Below, one piece after another: positions 32,861 through 41,082 of a DNA stretch of 47,906 bases. Position 1 is the stretch's first letter, and every line of letters starts with the position of its first letter. A model generated the notes under the pieces. It did not search any database and was not told where the DNA came from. It was given only the letters and a program-made list of their open reading frames with translations. The translations under genes and the position numbers were made by a program. Where the stretch lies: positions 1 through 47,906 of the IMG/VR virus record IMGVR_UViG_3300033143_008746; one strand, written 5' to 3'. Source of the DNA: a virus.

Positions 32861-32889
32861 CTAATCGGCCCCAAGCGTGATTTCCCGCA
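32861..32889 (-). promoter_or_regulatory. Bipartite promoter-like element, copy 4
   Basis: On the minus strand TGCGGGAAA (from 32889) is followed by GGCCGATTAG (32870-32861), with 14 bases between the TGCGG core and the second box. It fills the gap between the polymerase stop and the SDR start. The ribosome site begins seven bases after the second box, so the leader would be almost absent. Confidence 0.65.
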
Positions 32890-32897
32890 CTACGTCG

Positions 32898-35800
32898 TCA
32901 GATTTTCACGATAGAGCCGCTGCCGTCCACTAACCGCTTCTTCTCAATCGTGCAGTAAACTCGATCACGCTTGACCCGGACCGTGCGCACGAGCTTCCCC
33001 GGCTCGTGCGCATGTTCCTTCTCCCCGATGACCTTGAGCCCACGCCACTCGTCACACACGAGGTCAAGCTTCCCCGGCGAGCCAGTGAGGTTGAGGTGTT
33101 CCTTATCGAACACGTACGTCTCCCGGTCCTCCCAGAGGAAGCTCGCTTCGACCATCGTGCCCCAAGTCGTCCCGAGGTCAAACTCCGCTTCGGGCCGGCA
33201 CATGACCCAATCCCACAACTCGTAGGGGGCAAGCGCCATCTGATAGTAGATCAGCTCCATGAGGTCAAAGGTGCAGTCGAGCGTATCCCAATACTGCGCG
33301 TCGTGAATGGTAAGCCACGGAATGCCGTTCGGGATCCCCAGCGCCTTCGCCGTCTTCCAGCACCTTCCGATCGCCGACAGCGTCATGTCGCTCGCGGCCG
33401 ACTGAATCGGGGTGTTGACCGCACGCCGCTTTGCGCCCGCGACCTCATACTGCTTCTTGCTCTGCGCCGTCGGGATGTAACGAAGCCGATTGAAGAGAGT
33501 GTCGATGTAGCCGTTCTCCTCAGCGAACGCGTGGTAGCGGTCGATGAGCAGCTTGACCTCGGGAATCTGATCGAAGAACACCTTAACCAGTGCTTCTGCT
33601 TCTTCCTTCGCTATCTGCAGCTTCGTCGCGAGCGCGTTGACACCCTGACCGTAGAGGATGCCGAAGGTGATGCTCTTCGTCGGCGTGCGCTGCGCCTTCG
33701 TGACCTCCTCATAGGCGCAGCGGTACACGCGCGACGCCATGACCTTGTGGATGTCGAGACCCTTGTCAATCGCAACAGCTATGTCTCGCGCGACAGCGAG
33801 CATAACCATAACCCTCACCTCGATTTGTGAGTTGCCACTGACGAGCCCGTTCCCAAGCACATAGTTGTGTGTACCCTCAACGGTAATCTGATAAACCGGT
33901 GCCACACCGACAGGTTTGATCGACCTGACGCGATGGTTCCCGCTCCCACGCTTACGCGCAGCGCTACGTCGTTCCGGCGTGTAGCACGACTTAGAGCAAA
34001 ACTTCTTACGCGCGGACGGCGCGGCATGGAAGGTCACACCGCACGTCGGGCACACCGCCTCCACCTTCTTCGTCTTTCCGAAGTTCGGATTCCCGGAACC
34101 TGTGTAGGACCGACGCTTCGCCTGCCCCGCCACAAGCTTGCGAGATCGTTCCTTGCGCTCCTCATCGGATGCTTCGGTCCACCAACGCTTACCGCCCTGC
34201 CCTCTGTTCTCCACCCGAGAAATGACACGTAGGTTCTCGCGCGTGTTATTGTCGATGTCCCCATCTATGTGATCGACTTCAAGCTCACGTCTGTGTCGCC
34301 CTTCGCGAGAACTCGGAAAGAGGAAGTCCGCAAGGGCGTGGTGCTGGTAAGCGTAATCACGGTTGCTCCGCATATACCACGTCGGATAGTGCCCCGAGAG
34401 CCCTGAACGTACGTGCGCAAGCCGGTCACCCGGACGTAGCTCCGAGGTCTTTGCCATCGACCCGTCGAACCGCATCCACTTGTGGTCTTCCGTACACCGG
34501 ACGACGCTTCCGTCTTCCAACATCATCTCAACGATGGGAAGCGTCCCCACCAAAGCACCCCGAGTCGTACGTTGGAACTCGACCGTGCGACCGTCGGGAG
34601 ACGAGAGCACAGGAGGCAGCTTCTCTACGACCTCCTCGATGGGCATCACACCATCCGCGGTAACGACCGGCGTACCAGCTACGAGACAGTAGTCTGCGCC
34701 GAGCAGGAGGCCACCGCGACCACACCACCGAGAGATGTAGATCCTCGTGACGTCCGTCTCTTTGTCAGCCTTACGCTTCGGCCAGTTCTGCCCGTTCGGG
34801 TTCGCGCTGGACAGCCGGCCGCTCACCGTGCCGTGCATCTTCAGCTCGGAGTGCAGGCAATAGGCGAGGGGCTGGTCCGCGAAGGGGCGGTAGATGGGAA
34901 GCATGCGGCTGCGCACGTCCGCGGGGTTCTTGTCGTCGACCGGGTAGTCGGCCGTGAGCTTCGGTACGCCGCGCACGTACGTGCTGTTCGTCTTCGTCAG
35001 CGACGCGAGCTGGTTCGTCAGGGCAAACAGCTCAGACGCAGAGGAGTACACCGTAGCGTTGTGCGTGTGCATCTGAATGGCCGCGCGCTGGTCGTTCTTC
35101 CCCTCGACCTCCGCCAGCGCCTCCCGCGCCATTCTCGCCATACGTGCAAAAGCCGACGTGAAGATGGCCCGATTGTGCTCGGACCGCTTCGGTGTGTCGC
35201 CCCTCTCGCGGGTCTCCAAGTCGTTGAAGAAGTGCTTGTGATCCATGATGCCGAGCCCATGCAGCACGAGAGCATCATACGCCTTGTCACTACTCGGGTT
35301 CCACCAGCGGGTATGCTTCGTCTCGCCCGTCTTCTTGTCGGTCTCCACCTCGTGGTACCACGTCGAGGCGTCGTAAAGCGTCCGCGGCTTCTTGCGCTTG
35401 TTACCGGACTCCTTCAGCTCGTAGTTGTACTCCTCAGCCCGCATGTTGTGCTGCTTGCGGCTGTGCTCAATCCAGTTGAGCACGTGCGGATTCGCATTGA
35501 GCTTCTGCCGTACGGTAGTGATACGCTCGGGGAAGCGCTCGTTCAGCTTGCCCCACTCGACGGGATCGTAGAGCATGCCGTGGTACATCATGTCTACGAT
35601 AGCCTGCCATGACTCATGCTGGCCGAAGTAGAGCCTGTAGTAGTCGTCGTAGCGCTCCTCGTCGCGAAGCTGCTCAACCTGCTCTTTGTAGACCAGCCGC
35701 GTCACGTCCGTGTCGCCGCAGTTCGCTACAACGCCAACATGCGTTACGAAGTTACCAGCCTCCGGAACTGTCAGGCAGAAGCGTACACCCCATCCACGCG

Positions 35801-38096
35801 CCGCAAGTACATCCGGGTGTGCCGGTTCAACGCGCTCTAACAGCTCGTAGAACAACGGGCCTGCCTCTGGAGAAATAACCTCGCTTCCGACTATCGTCAA
35901 CGGGCTCTTGTACGCCATCGACGGATGCACAAACGGAGCTATTACTTTGTGAAACTCTTGAAAAGCGCCACCGCGAATTCTGACGAACCCCTGCCTCTCG
36001 TTGTACGCGACCTCCGAACCGAACAACCGCTGAAGCCAGGAGACAAGTAGCTGCGCTTCTTCGTCAGGCAGCTTCGCATAGATTCTGGAAGCGTCTCGGT
36101 TCTTCACGAGTGTGCCGTCGTCCTGATACCACACCGCAAGCCCGAGAACACCAAGTAGGGATAGGACGTTGCCCGTGATCTTCGTCTTGCAGTGACCGTG
36201 ATCCTCCCGCTTGCGTTTTGGGAACAATCGCAAGAGGGACGCGAGGTACCGAGAGTAGGGAAGAGCGTAGCGAACAAATTTGTCGGGTGCTTGTATGTGC
36301 TTAGGAGAGAACGGGGCAAACACCGCCGCCTTCCACTCCGCATAACCAACGCAGCTGCTACGCTGACCGAAGCGCAGCCCAACAGACTTACCGTTACGGC
36401 CCCCCAGTCCGCCATCCCCGAGAACCGTACCGAGAAAGACCGACATCTGATCCGAAGAGAACGTGTTCTCGTCTGTGAGAATGGAATCAACGCCAGCTTG
36501 CAACTCATCCACACGAACACGACCACGGTCCGTGTATATCTCGTGTTCTGGTGTAAACAGCGGGCCGGACCCGTCCGGCGTCGTCGAGGTGACAAGCCTG
36601 TACCACTCGCGTTGACGAACGTCAGCACGATGCCACCCCGTCACGGTCGCATCTACCACACAACCATCCACAACAGCCTTCACGGTCCCGTCATAGCGAT
36701 CTTGCACGAGAGCACGAATCTGCCTCCACGAGCCGTCTCCGAGCTGTACAAGACTGTTACCACTAAGGCATCCGTAGCGCGTCTCTATGTCGCGTGGTGC
36801 GTCCTCGAACGTCTTCCCGGGGTTCGTGAGACGCCAGGCCCGCATCTCCACCTTGTGGTTCGGCGCGCCAAGGTAGCGCCGACCGATCGCCGGCAGGTTC
36901 CGCATGACGTCCTGACCCATCGTCAGCCAGTGATCCGCGAGCAACGTGTCGCCGACGACCTTGTAGTCTTTGATGCCCAGCTTGCAGCGGAGGAACTTGT
37001 AGTCGAACTCGTAGTTGTGGCCGACGACCGGCACCGCATGCAGCAGCCGAGAGAAGACCGCGATGAACTTGCGGAGCATGAAGGGCGTGTTGAAGACGCT
37101 ATCGACGTGGTTCACGAGGATGAGCACACCCTCGTGGTCCTCGCGCGACACCTGCACCGTGAAAATGCGTGTGCGCGGGTGGAAGGGGCTCATCCAGATG
37201 TACTTCTCGCCCAGCTCCTCTGAACCCTCGACGTCGACCGCGATGAAGTCGCACGTGCCGGAACGGTGCATCTCGATGGTCTCATCAGCGTAGCGTTCGA
37301 GAGCGTCGAAATCGTTGATGACGCTGTACTTCTTCTCGACGCTCGCAAGCTTGCCGATCGTCGTTGCAGAGAGGAGATCAGAACGGAAGAGGCTGTGCGT
37401 CTTCGTGCCCTTTCCCTCACGCAGGACGTAGCTCGGGTGAAAGACCGGGACGACCGTCGTCTTATCCTCAAGGAACGGGCGGTAGCCGTGCTCTTGCGCG
37501 CCGTCCATCTGCAGCTGCGCAACCGTCCCGTCTGCGGCCTTGAAGCGGTAGCGCCAGAATCCGTCCAGCGCATCCGGCGCGTTGTCGCCCGCCCATTTGT
37601 GGTAGTCGAGGTAGCGCAGCGACCGGGGGAGGCGCTGGTAGAAGTCGCCGAGACGGTAGACGTTGCCCCGCTCCGCGGTGATCTTCTTCAGGCCCGTGAA
37701 GGCTTCGAGAGCCGCGTTGCCGGCGAGTATGATGACCGGAGGGGAGTGCTTTTCTATGAGTCGCAGCGTGTGCGGAAGGCAGGCGCTCGTCTCCTCAGGT
37801 GTCGGCTTGCGGAACTTCGTCGCCATGCCGTCCTTGTGCGGCATACACCACGTCGCGTTCGCGAAGATGCAGTCGTTGATGTCGATCTTCGCTTCGACAA
37901 GCGTTTCGCGCAGCATCCCTCCCGCGTCGCCGACGAAGGGGATACCGCGCTGCACCTCCGTCGGTCCGGGCGCCTCCCCAAGCACGAGGTAACGCGGCTC
38001 ATGCTCCGGCGCGTGCATCTTCGGTAGAACGGGAGCACATCCCTGCGCCGCGTTCAGCGGGCACTTCTCGCACAACGGACTCAGCTGCACGCGCAT
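32898..38096 (-). CDS. Uracil-DNA glycosylase/DNA polymerase A fusion with two inteins
   Basis: 1732 residues before splicing and 1096 after. Residues 1-250 are a family 4 UDG-like domain: Fe-S cysteines 9, 12, 84 and 106, GEAPGPTE at 40-47 and HPSYVLR at 220-226. The 3'-5' exonuclease follows (VDVEGSE near 287, VGHNYEFD at 358-365, then motif III RYG-CGDTD). The family A polymerase has motif A LLLGADY-SQIEVR, motif B KSITFGILYGQG and motif C IHDAQYWD, where Ala replaces the usual Glu. Inteins split exonuclease motif III and motif A. The UDG-like fusion recalls phage SPO1. A GTG at 38090 has better ribosome-site spacing than the ATG at 38096 and may be the start. Confidence 0.95.
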   Translation of the reverse strand: MRVQLSPLCEKCPLNAAQGCAPVLPKMHAPEHEPRYLVLGEAPGPTEVQRGIPFVGDAGGMLRETLVEAKIDINDCIFANATWCMPHKDGMATKFRKPTPEETSACLPHTLRLIEKHSPPVIILAGNAALEAFTGLKKITAERGNVYRLGDFYQRLPRSLRYLDYHKWAGDNAPDALDGFWRYRFKAADGTVAQLQMDGAQEHGYRPFLEDKTTVVPVFHPSYVLREGKGTKTHSLFRSDLLSATTIGKLASVEKKYSVINDFDALERYADETIEMHRSGTCDFIAVDVEGSEELGEKYIWMSPFHPRTRIFTVQVSREDHEGVLILVNHVDSVFNTPFMLRKFIAVFSRLLHAVPVVGHNYEFDYKFLRCKLGIKDYKVVGDTLLADHWLTMGQDVMRNLPAIGRRYLGAPNHKVEMRAWRLTNPGKTFEDAPRDIETRYGCLSGNSLVQLGDGSWRQIRALVQDRYDGTVKAVVDGCVVDATVTGWHRADVRQREWYRLVTSTTPDGSGPLFTPEHEIYTDRGRVRVDELQAGVDSILTDENTFSSDQMSVFLGTVLGDGGLGGRNGKSVGLRFGQRSSCVGYAEWKAAVFAPFSPKHIQAPDKFVRYALPYSRYLASLLRLFPKRKREDHGHCKTKITGNVLSLLGVLGLAVWYQDDGTLVKNRDASRIYAKLPDEEAQLLVSWLQRLFGSEVAYNERQGFVRIRGGAFQEFHKVIAPFVHPSMAYKSPLTIVGSEVISPEAGPLFYELLERVEPAHPDVLAARGWGVRFCLTVPEAGNFVTHVGVVANCGDTDVTRLVYKEQVEQLRDEERYDDYYRLYFGQHESWQAIVDMMYHGMLYDPVEWGKLNERFPERITTVRQKLNANPHVLNWIEHSRKQHNMRAEEYNYELKESGNKRKKPRTLYDASTWYHEVETDKKTGETKHTRWWNPSSDKAYDALVLHGLGIMDHKHFFNDLETRERGDTPKRSEHNRAIFTSAFARMARMAREALAEVEGKNDQRAAIQMHTHNATVYSSASELFALTNQLASLTKTNSTYVRGVPKLTADYPVDDKNPADVRSRMLPIYRPFADQPLAYCLHSELKMHGTVSGRLSSANPNGQNWPKRKADKETDVTRIYISRWCGRGGLLLGADYCLVAGTPVVTADGVMPIEEVVEKLPPVLSSPDGRTVEFQRTTRGALVGTLPIVEMMLEDGSVVRCTEDHKWMRFDGSMAKTSELRPGDRLAHVRSGLSGHYPTWYMRSNRDYAYQHHALADFLFPSSREGRHRRELEVDHIDGDIDNNTRENLRVISRVENRGQGGKRWWTEASDEERKERSRKLVAGQAKRRSYTGSGNPNFGKTKKVEAVCPTCGVTFHAAPSARKKFCSKSCYTPERRSAARKRGSGNHRVRSIKPVGVAPVYQITVEGTHNYVLGNGLVSGNSQIEVRVMVMLAVARDIAVAIDKGLDIHKVMASRVYRCAYEEVTKAQRTPTKSITFGILYGQGVNALATKLQIAKEEAEALVKVFFDQIPEVKLLIDRYHAFAEENGYIDTLFNRLRYIPTAQSKKQYEVAGAKRRAVNTPIQSAASDMTLSAIGRCWKTAKALGIPNGIPWLTIHDAQYWDTLDCTFDLMELIYYQMALAPYELWDWVMCRPEAEFDLGTTWGTMVEASFLWEDRETYVFDKEHLNLTGSPGKLDLVCDEWRGLKVIGEKEHAHEPGKLVRTVRVKRDRVYCTIEKKRLVDGSGSIVKI
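33831..34688 (-). other. Intein 2 in the polymerase (motif A), with HNH endonuclease
   Basis: Residues 1137-1422 of the precursor, 286 residues. It starts Cys-Leu-Val-Ala-Gly, has block B as CTEDHKWM and ends NGLVSGN before Ser+1, so the penultimate His is replaced by Gly. The endonuclease is HNH-type (LEVDHIDGDIDNNTRENLRV). It also has a NUMOD3-like GSGNPNFGK motif and a small zinc finger (CPTC and CSKSC). Splicing restores DYSQIE, the catalytic motif A of family A polymerases. Confidence 0.92.
35721..36770 (-). other. Intein 1 in the polymerase (exonuclease motif III), with LAGLIDADG endonuclease
   Basis: Residues 443-792 of the precursor, 350 residues. It starts CLSGNSLVQLGDG, has block B as FTPEHEIYT and ends THVGVVAN before Cys+1; the penultimate residue is Ala rather than His. 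The endonuclease has two LAGLIDADG-like helices: VFLGTVLGDGGLG (about 111-123) and LGLAVWYQDDGTL (about 209-221). Splicing joins RYG to CGDTDVT and restores the Tyr-x-x-x-Asp exonuclease motif. Confidence 0.92.
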
Positions 38097-38656
38097 CCCC
38101 TCTTCAATGGTGCATTCGGGTAGATGCGCCGCGCCTCATCGTGCAGCCTACGCAGCTGGTACCGTGCGCTTCCGTCTCCACAACCGAGGGACTGCGCGAC
38201 GAGTGTCGGCGTGATCCGCTGACCCGTGTGTGCGCAGGTACGAAGGAGGGCAGTAAAGGATTCGCTGAACCCAACGAGCTGCTGCAGGTAGTCGACCTCG
38301 TCGGAGATCACCGCAACCGTCACGGGATCCCATTCCGACGGTGCCAGCAGCGAATTGAAGAAGTCGTCGTCCATATGCACAGACTTACGCACGACCCTCC
38401 GGCCGATCCAGCTCCGCATGACGTTGATGCACGTGCGCCTGACGATCGCAGTGCTGATGTTCCGCCAGTCGCTGCTACCGATCGGGAACGGTCTTGTCGC
38501 CTCCTCGACAGGAATAAGCGACGTGTAGAGCACGTCGTCTGTATCAATGAAGCTCGGGCAGCTAAACTTCCGACGCGCCGTATCCACGAGACCCCGCAAG
38601 TTCTTCGCGAGAGCCTCCAACCGTTCGCGCATGTCGTCCACACCGTCCCCCGTCAT
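38081..38656 (-). CDS. Second ECF-like sigma factor (putative)
   Basis: 191 residues. The order resembles ECF sigma factors: a helical region 2 start (MRERLEALAKNLRGLVDTAR), DTDDVLYTSL in place of the E-D-x-x-Q helix, an Arg-rich region 2.4-like helix (STAIVRRTCINVMRSWIGRR), an acidic linker and a region 4-like HTH (TPTLVAQSLGCGDGSARYQL followed by RRLHDEARRI). Its ATG overlaps the primase stop, and it precedes the polymerase by a 16-base overlap. Being inside the replication operon suits timed expression. Similarity is by eye; a different HTH regulator is possible. Confidence 0.55.
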   Translation of the reverse strand: MTGDGVDDMRERLEALAKNLRGLVDTARRKFSCPSFIDTDDVLYTSLIPVEEATRPFPIGSSDWRNISTAIVRRTCINVMRSWIGRRVVRKSVHMDDDFFNSLLAPSEWDPVTVAVISDEVDYLQQLVGFSESFTALLRTCAHTGQRITPTLVAQSLGCGDGSARYQLRRLHDEARRIYPNAPLKRGCACS

Positions 38657-39621
38657 AGACGTGCGAGGCGAAGACGAAGAAGGCCAGTCCGAGTAAGCGG
38701 CTGCGCCTCATTGATCCGTCTTCGCATCACGTCTCGCCCTATGTCGTCCGGGTCGTCCTTGTACGCCATCGCCACATAACCAACGTCCAACCCAAACCCC
38801 AGTGCCCGTGTCGCTACGCTGACAACGGTCTTCGTGGGGACATCGCCGTCCAGTGCGATGATTATACGATGAAAGCCTCGATTCCGTAGCCTCAAAAGCT
38901 GGTAGTCCGATATGAACTTTCCGTACATACAAACCGCGTCAGGCCCAGTAGTTATAGCGCTGAAGCCGCCTTCGGTTATGACGACAGTCGTGCCGACCGC
39001 GCGCGCGACCTCGATGAAACCAACGTGAAACCGACGCTTCGACCCAGGCGGGTTGCGGTACTTCACCTTCGACTCTACCCCGTCCGTCCGACGGGTCTGC
39101 CAAAACTCACACTGACCTTCCTCATCGAAGCTTGGGATGACAAGGATGTGATCCTGTCCAGAGCTGACCGTGCCCTGCCCCAAGCGGTACCGAACGATGT
39201 CCTCGTCGGACACGTTACGCTCGTGATGGAGGTAGTCGTACACGCACCCGCCGTAACGCACCGGCTCATAGAAGTCGGGGAGGTCGTTCGTCGGCACAGA
39301 AGTGTCGACCGGCGCGTCGAGAGCCGTCAGACGCTCACGCAGCTCCGCCGTCGGTACCGGCGTGACCTCGTCTTCGGCTCCCTCGTAGTCGAGCCCGAGC
39401 AACCTGAACAGATGCTCCATACCGCCCGACAGGCCGCTCTTGTAGCAGATAAACTTGCCACGGTCAGGGTTGACGTAGAGATGCCCGCCCGTGTCATCCT
39501 TGCCCGGGTTGTGGAAGTGCTGACGGAAGGGGCTATTGAAGCGCCACTCGTCGCCGGGAGCTTGCATAGGCGCGCCGAGCTTACCGCGCAGCCGATGCAC
39601 GATCTTGTCAACGCCGCCCAC
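38653..39621 (-). CDS. DNA primase with TOPRIM domain
   Basis: 322 residues from the GTG at 39621 (GAGGGG five bases upstream). The N-terminal part follows the CHC2 zinc-ribbon pattern but most ligands are missing (FNSPFRQHFHNP then GKFICYKSGLSGG). The TOPRIM core shows VVITEGGFSAI (catalytic Glu) and FHRIIIALDGDVPTKT (Asp pair). It would make primers with the DnaB-like helicase, whose gene overlaps it by 14 bases. Confidence 0.82.
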   Translation of the reverse strand: MGGVDKIVHRLRGKLGAPMQAPGDEWRFNSPFRQHFHNPGKDDTGGHLYVNPDRGKFICYKSGLSGGMEHLFRLLGLDYEGAEDEVTPVPTAELRERLTALDAPVDTSVPTNDLPDFYEPVRYGGCVYDYLHHERNVSDEDIVRYRLGQGTVSSGQDHILVIPSFDEEGQCEFWQTRRTDGVESKVKYRNPPGSKRRFHVGFIEVARAVGTTVVITEGGFSAITTGPDAVCMYGKFISDYQLLRLRNRGFHRIIIALDGDVPTKTVVSVATRALGFGLDVGYVAMAYKDDPDDIGRDVMRRRINEAQPLTRTGLLRLRLARL

Positions 39622-41071
39622 GCCAGCCCCCTCCCCGGTCCCTCGGACTGCGGACCTCGTCGTCAGCGTGATCGGCGACGTGCTTCTTGAAGACCTCGAT
39701 CTCCTCCGGCCCCAACTCTCGGATGTACGCGAGAGCACCGTTGTGCCCACAGAGGATTGTCTTGTTGGACGCACCGCGTCGGTTCTTGCCCAGGAAGAGC
39801 TTGACGACACCAAGCTTCGCGTCCACGTGCGACTGTCCCATCAGCACGAAGATGTCCGCGTGCGCACCCTTCAAGAAGGAATCCGCAACGCCACGCAGGT
39901 CGACGACGCTCTCGTACGCCCACTCACGATTGATCTGCGTCGCCGTCGCAACGGCACAGCCGAACTTGTCGCCGATGTTGATGAGTCGGCTGTAGACGGC
40001 CCCTGCACCGCGGTACGTGTCGTCACCGCGCTTGCCGCCTATGTCATTCAGGAGGTCCGCGTAGTCGACGATCAGCAACCCGATGTCTACGTCCTTCTGC
40101 AATGTCAGGCTACTGACGTACCACTCCAACTCATTCGTTCCGATTGACGCAGAAGAGAAGTAGCGTATGAAGAGCGGCGCAACGTCGTCGAGCACCGATT
40201 GTATCCGAGGTTTGTACGCGTCCGTACCCATGACAAGATCGTCACGTGTGACGCCCGCGAGCAGCGCCGAGTACATGACCGCGACGTCCGGCTCCTTCAG
40301 CTCAAGCGTCACGTGAACGACAGCACGCGGGCGGCGGCCGTTGCTCTTGCTCTGGTTGCCAAAGGTGAACATCGCCGACTTGCCGAGATTCACGAGTAGC
40401 GTTGATTTGCCGAGCCCGGCCCGGCCTCCGACAACCGCTAACTCCCCAGCACCGATGCCACCCTTGATCTCGCGGTCGAGCTGCGCCAGACCGAAGGGCA
40501 CTTTACGTGCGGGGTCATATACGCCTGACGTGCGAATGTATGCCGTCAGGTCGGGCGCGACGTCCTCGTAGGTGATACCCGCCTCGCGAGCCACACCGAC
40601 CTGCAGCGCCCTCTCGACGACCTCCCGGTACTGCGTGTAGTCGCCTTCTTCCTTCTTCTCGATCAGCCGGATGCCCTCGTGGATCGCATGCTTCAACGCC
40701 TGCTCCTGCGCGAAGGCAACCATCCGCTCTCGAATATACTGAGCATCGTTGAGTGACAGATCGCAGAGGTTGATTATCAGCTGGTGTAGTTCAGCGCGTA
40801 GCGTAGCCGCCTTGTCAGCTTCACCACCGTACTTCCGCGCGTGCTCACTACACGAAGCCTCCAGGGCATCGATGTTCGGCGTATGCTGAAAGCGCTCGAA
40901 GTGTCGCTTCAGTAAATCAGCAATTGTGCTGAGGTTGACATGCGTGAAGTAGCTGGGATTGAAGACATCCCCGTACAGCTTCAGGAAATCCGGATCTCGC
41001 AGTGCCATCGCGACTGCGGAGAACTGAAAAGTAGTACCAAAATCGTAATTTGCGGCTGTCTCCTCGATCAC
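39608..41071 (-). CDS. DnaB-like replicative helicase
   Basis: 487 residues from the GTG at 41071. The N-terminal 160 residues are helical, as in DnaB. The RecA-like ATPase shows GGRAGLGKS (215-223), a Walker B strand IGLLIVDYADLL, and a TATQINRE segment followed by the VKLFLGKNRRG arginine-finger region. It should be the hexameric fork helicase. It sits between the UvsW-like helicase and the primase, a common phage replisome order. Confidence 0.93.
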   Translation of the reverse strand: MIEETAANYDFGTTFQFSAVAMALRDPDFLKLYGDVFNPSYFTHVNLSTIADLLKRHFERFQHTPNIDALEASCSEHARKYGGEADKAATLRAELHQLIINLCDLSLNDAQYIRERMVAFAQEQALKHAIHEGIRLIEKKEEGDYTQYREVVERALQVGVAREAGITYEDVAPDLTAYIRTSGVYDPARKVPFGLAQLDREIKGGIGAGELAVVGGRAGLGKSTLLVNLGKSAMFTFGNQSKSNGRRPRAVVHVTLELKEPDVAVMYSALLAGVTRDDLVMGTDAYKPRIQSVLDDVAPLFIRYFSSASIGTNELEWYVSSLTLQKDVDIGLLIVDYADLLNDIGGKRGDDTYRGAGAVYSRLINIGDKFGCAVATATQINREWAYESVVDLRGVADSFLKGAHADIFVLMGQSHVDAKLGVVKLFLGKNRRGASNKTILCGHNGALAYIRELGPEEIEVFKKHVADHADDEVRSPRDRGGGWRGRR

Positions 41072-41082
41072 GGGTGCGCCGC

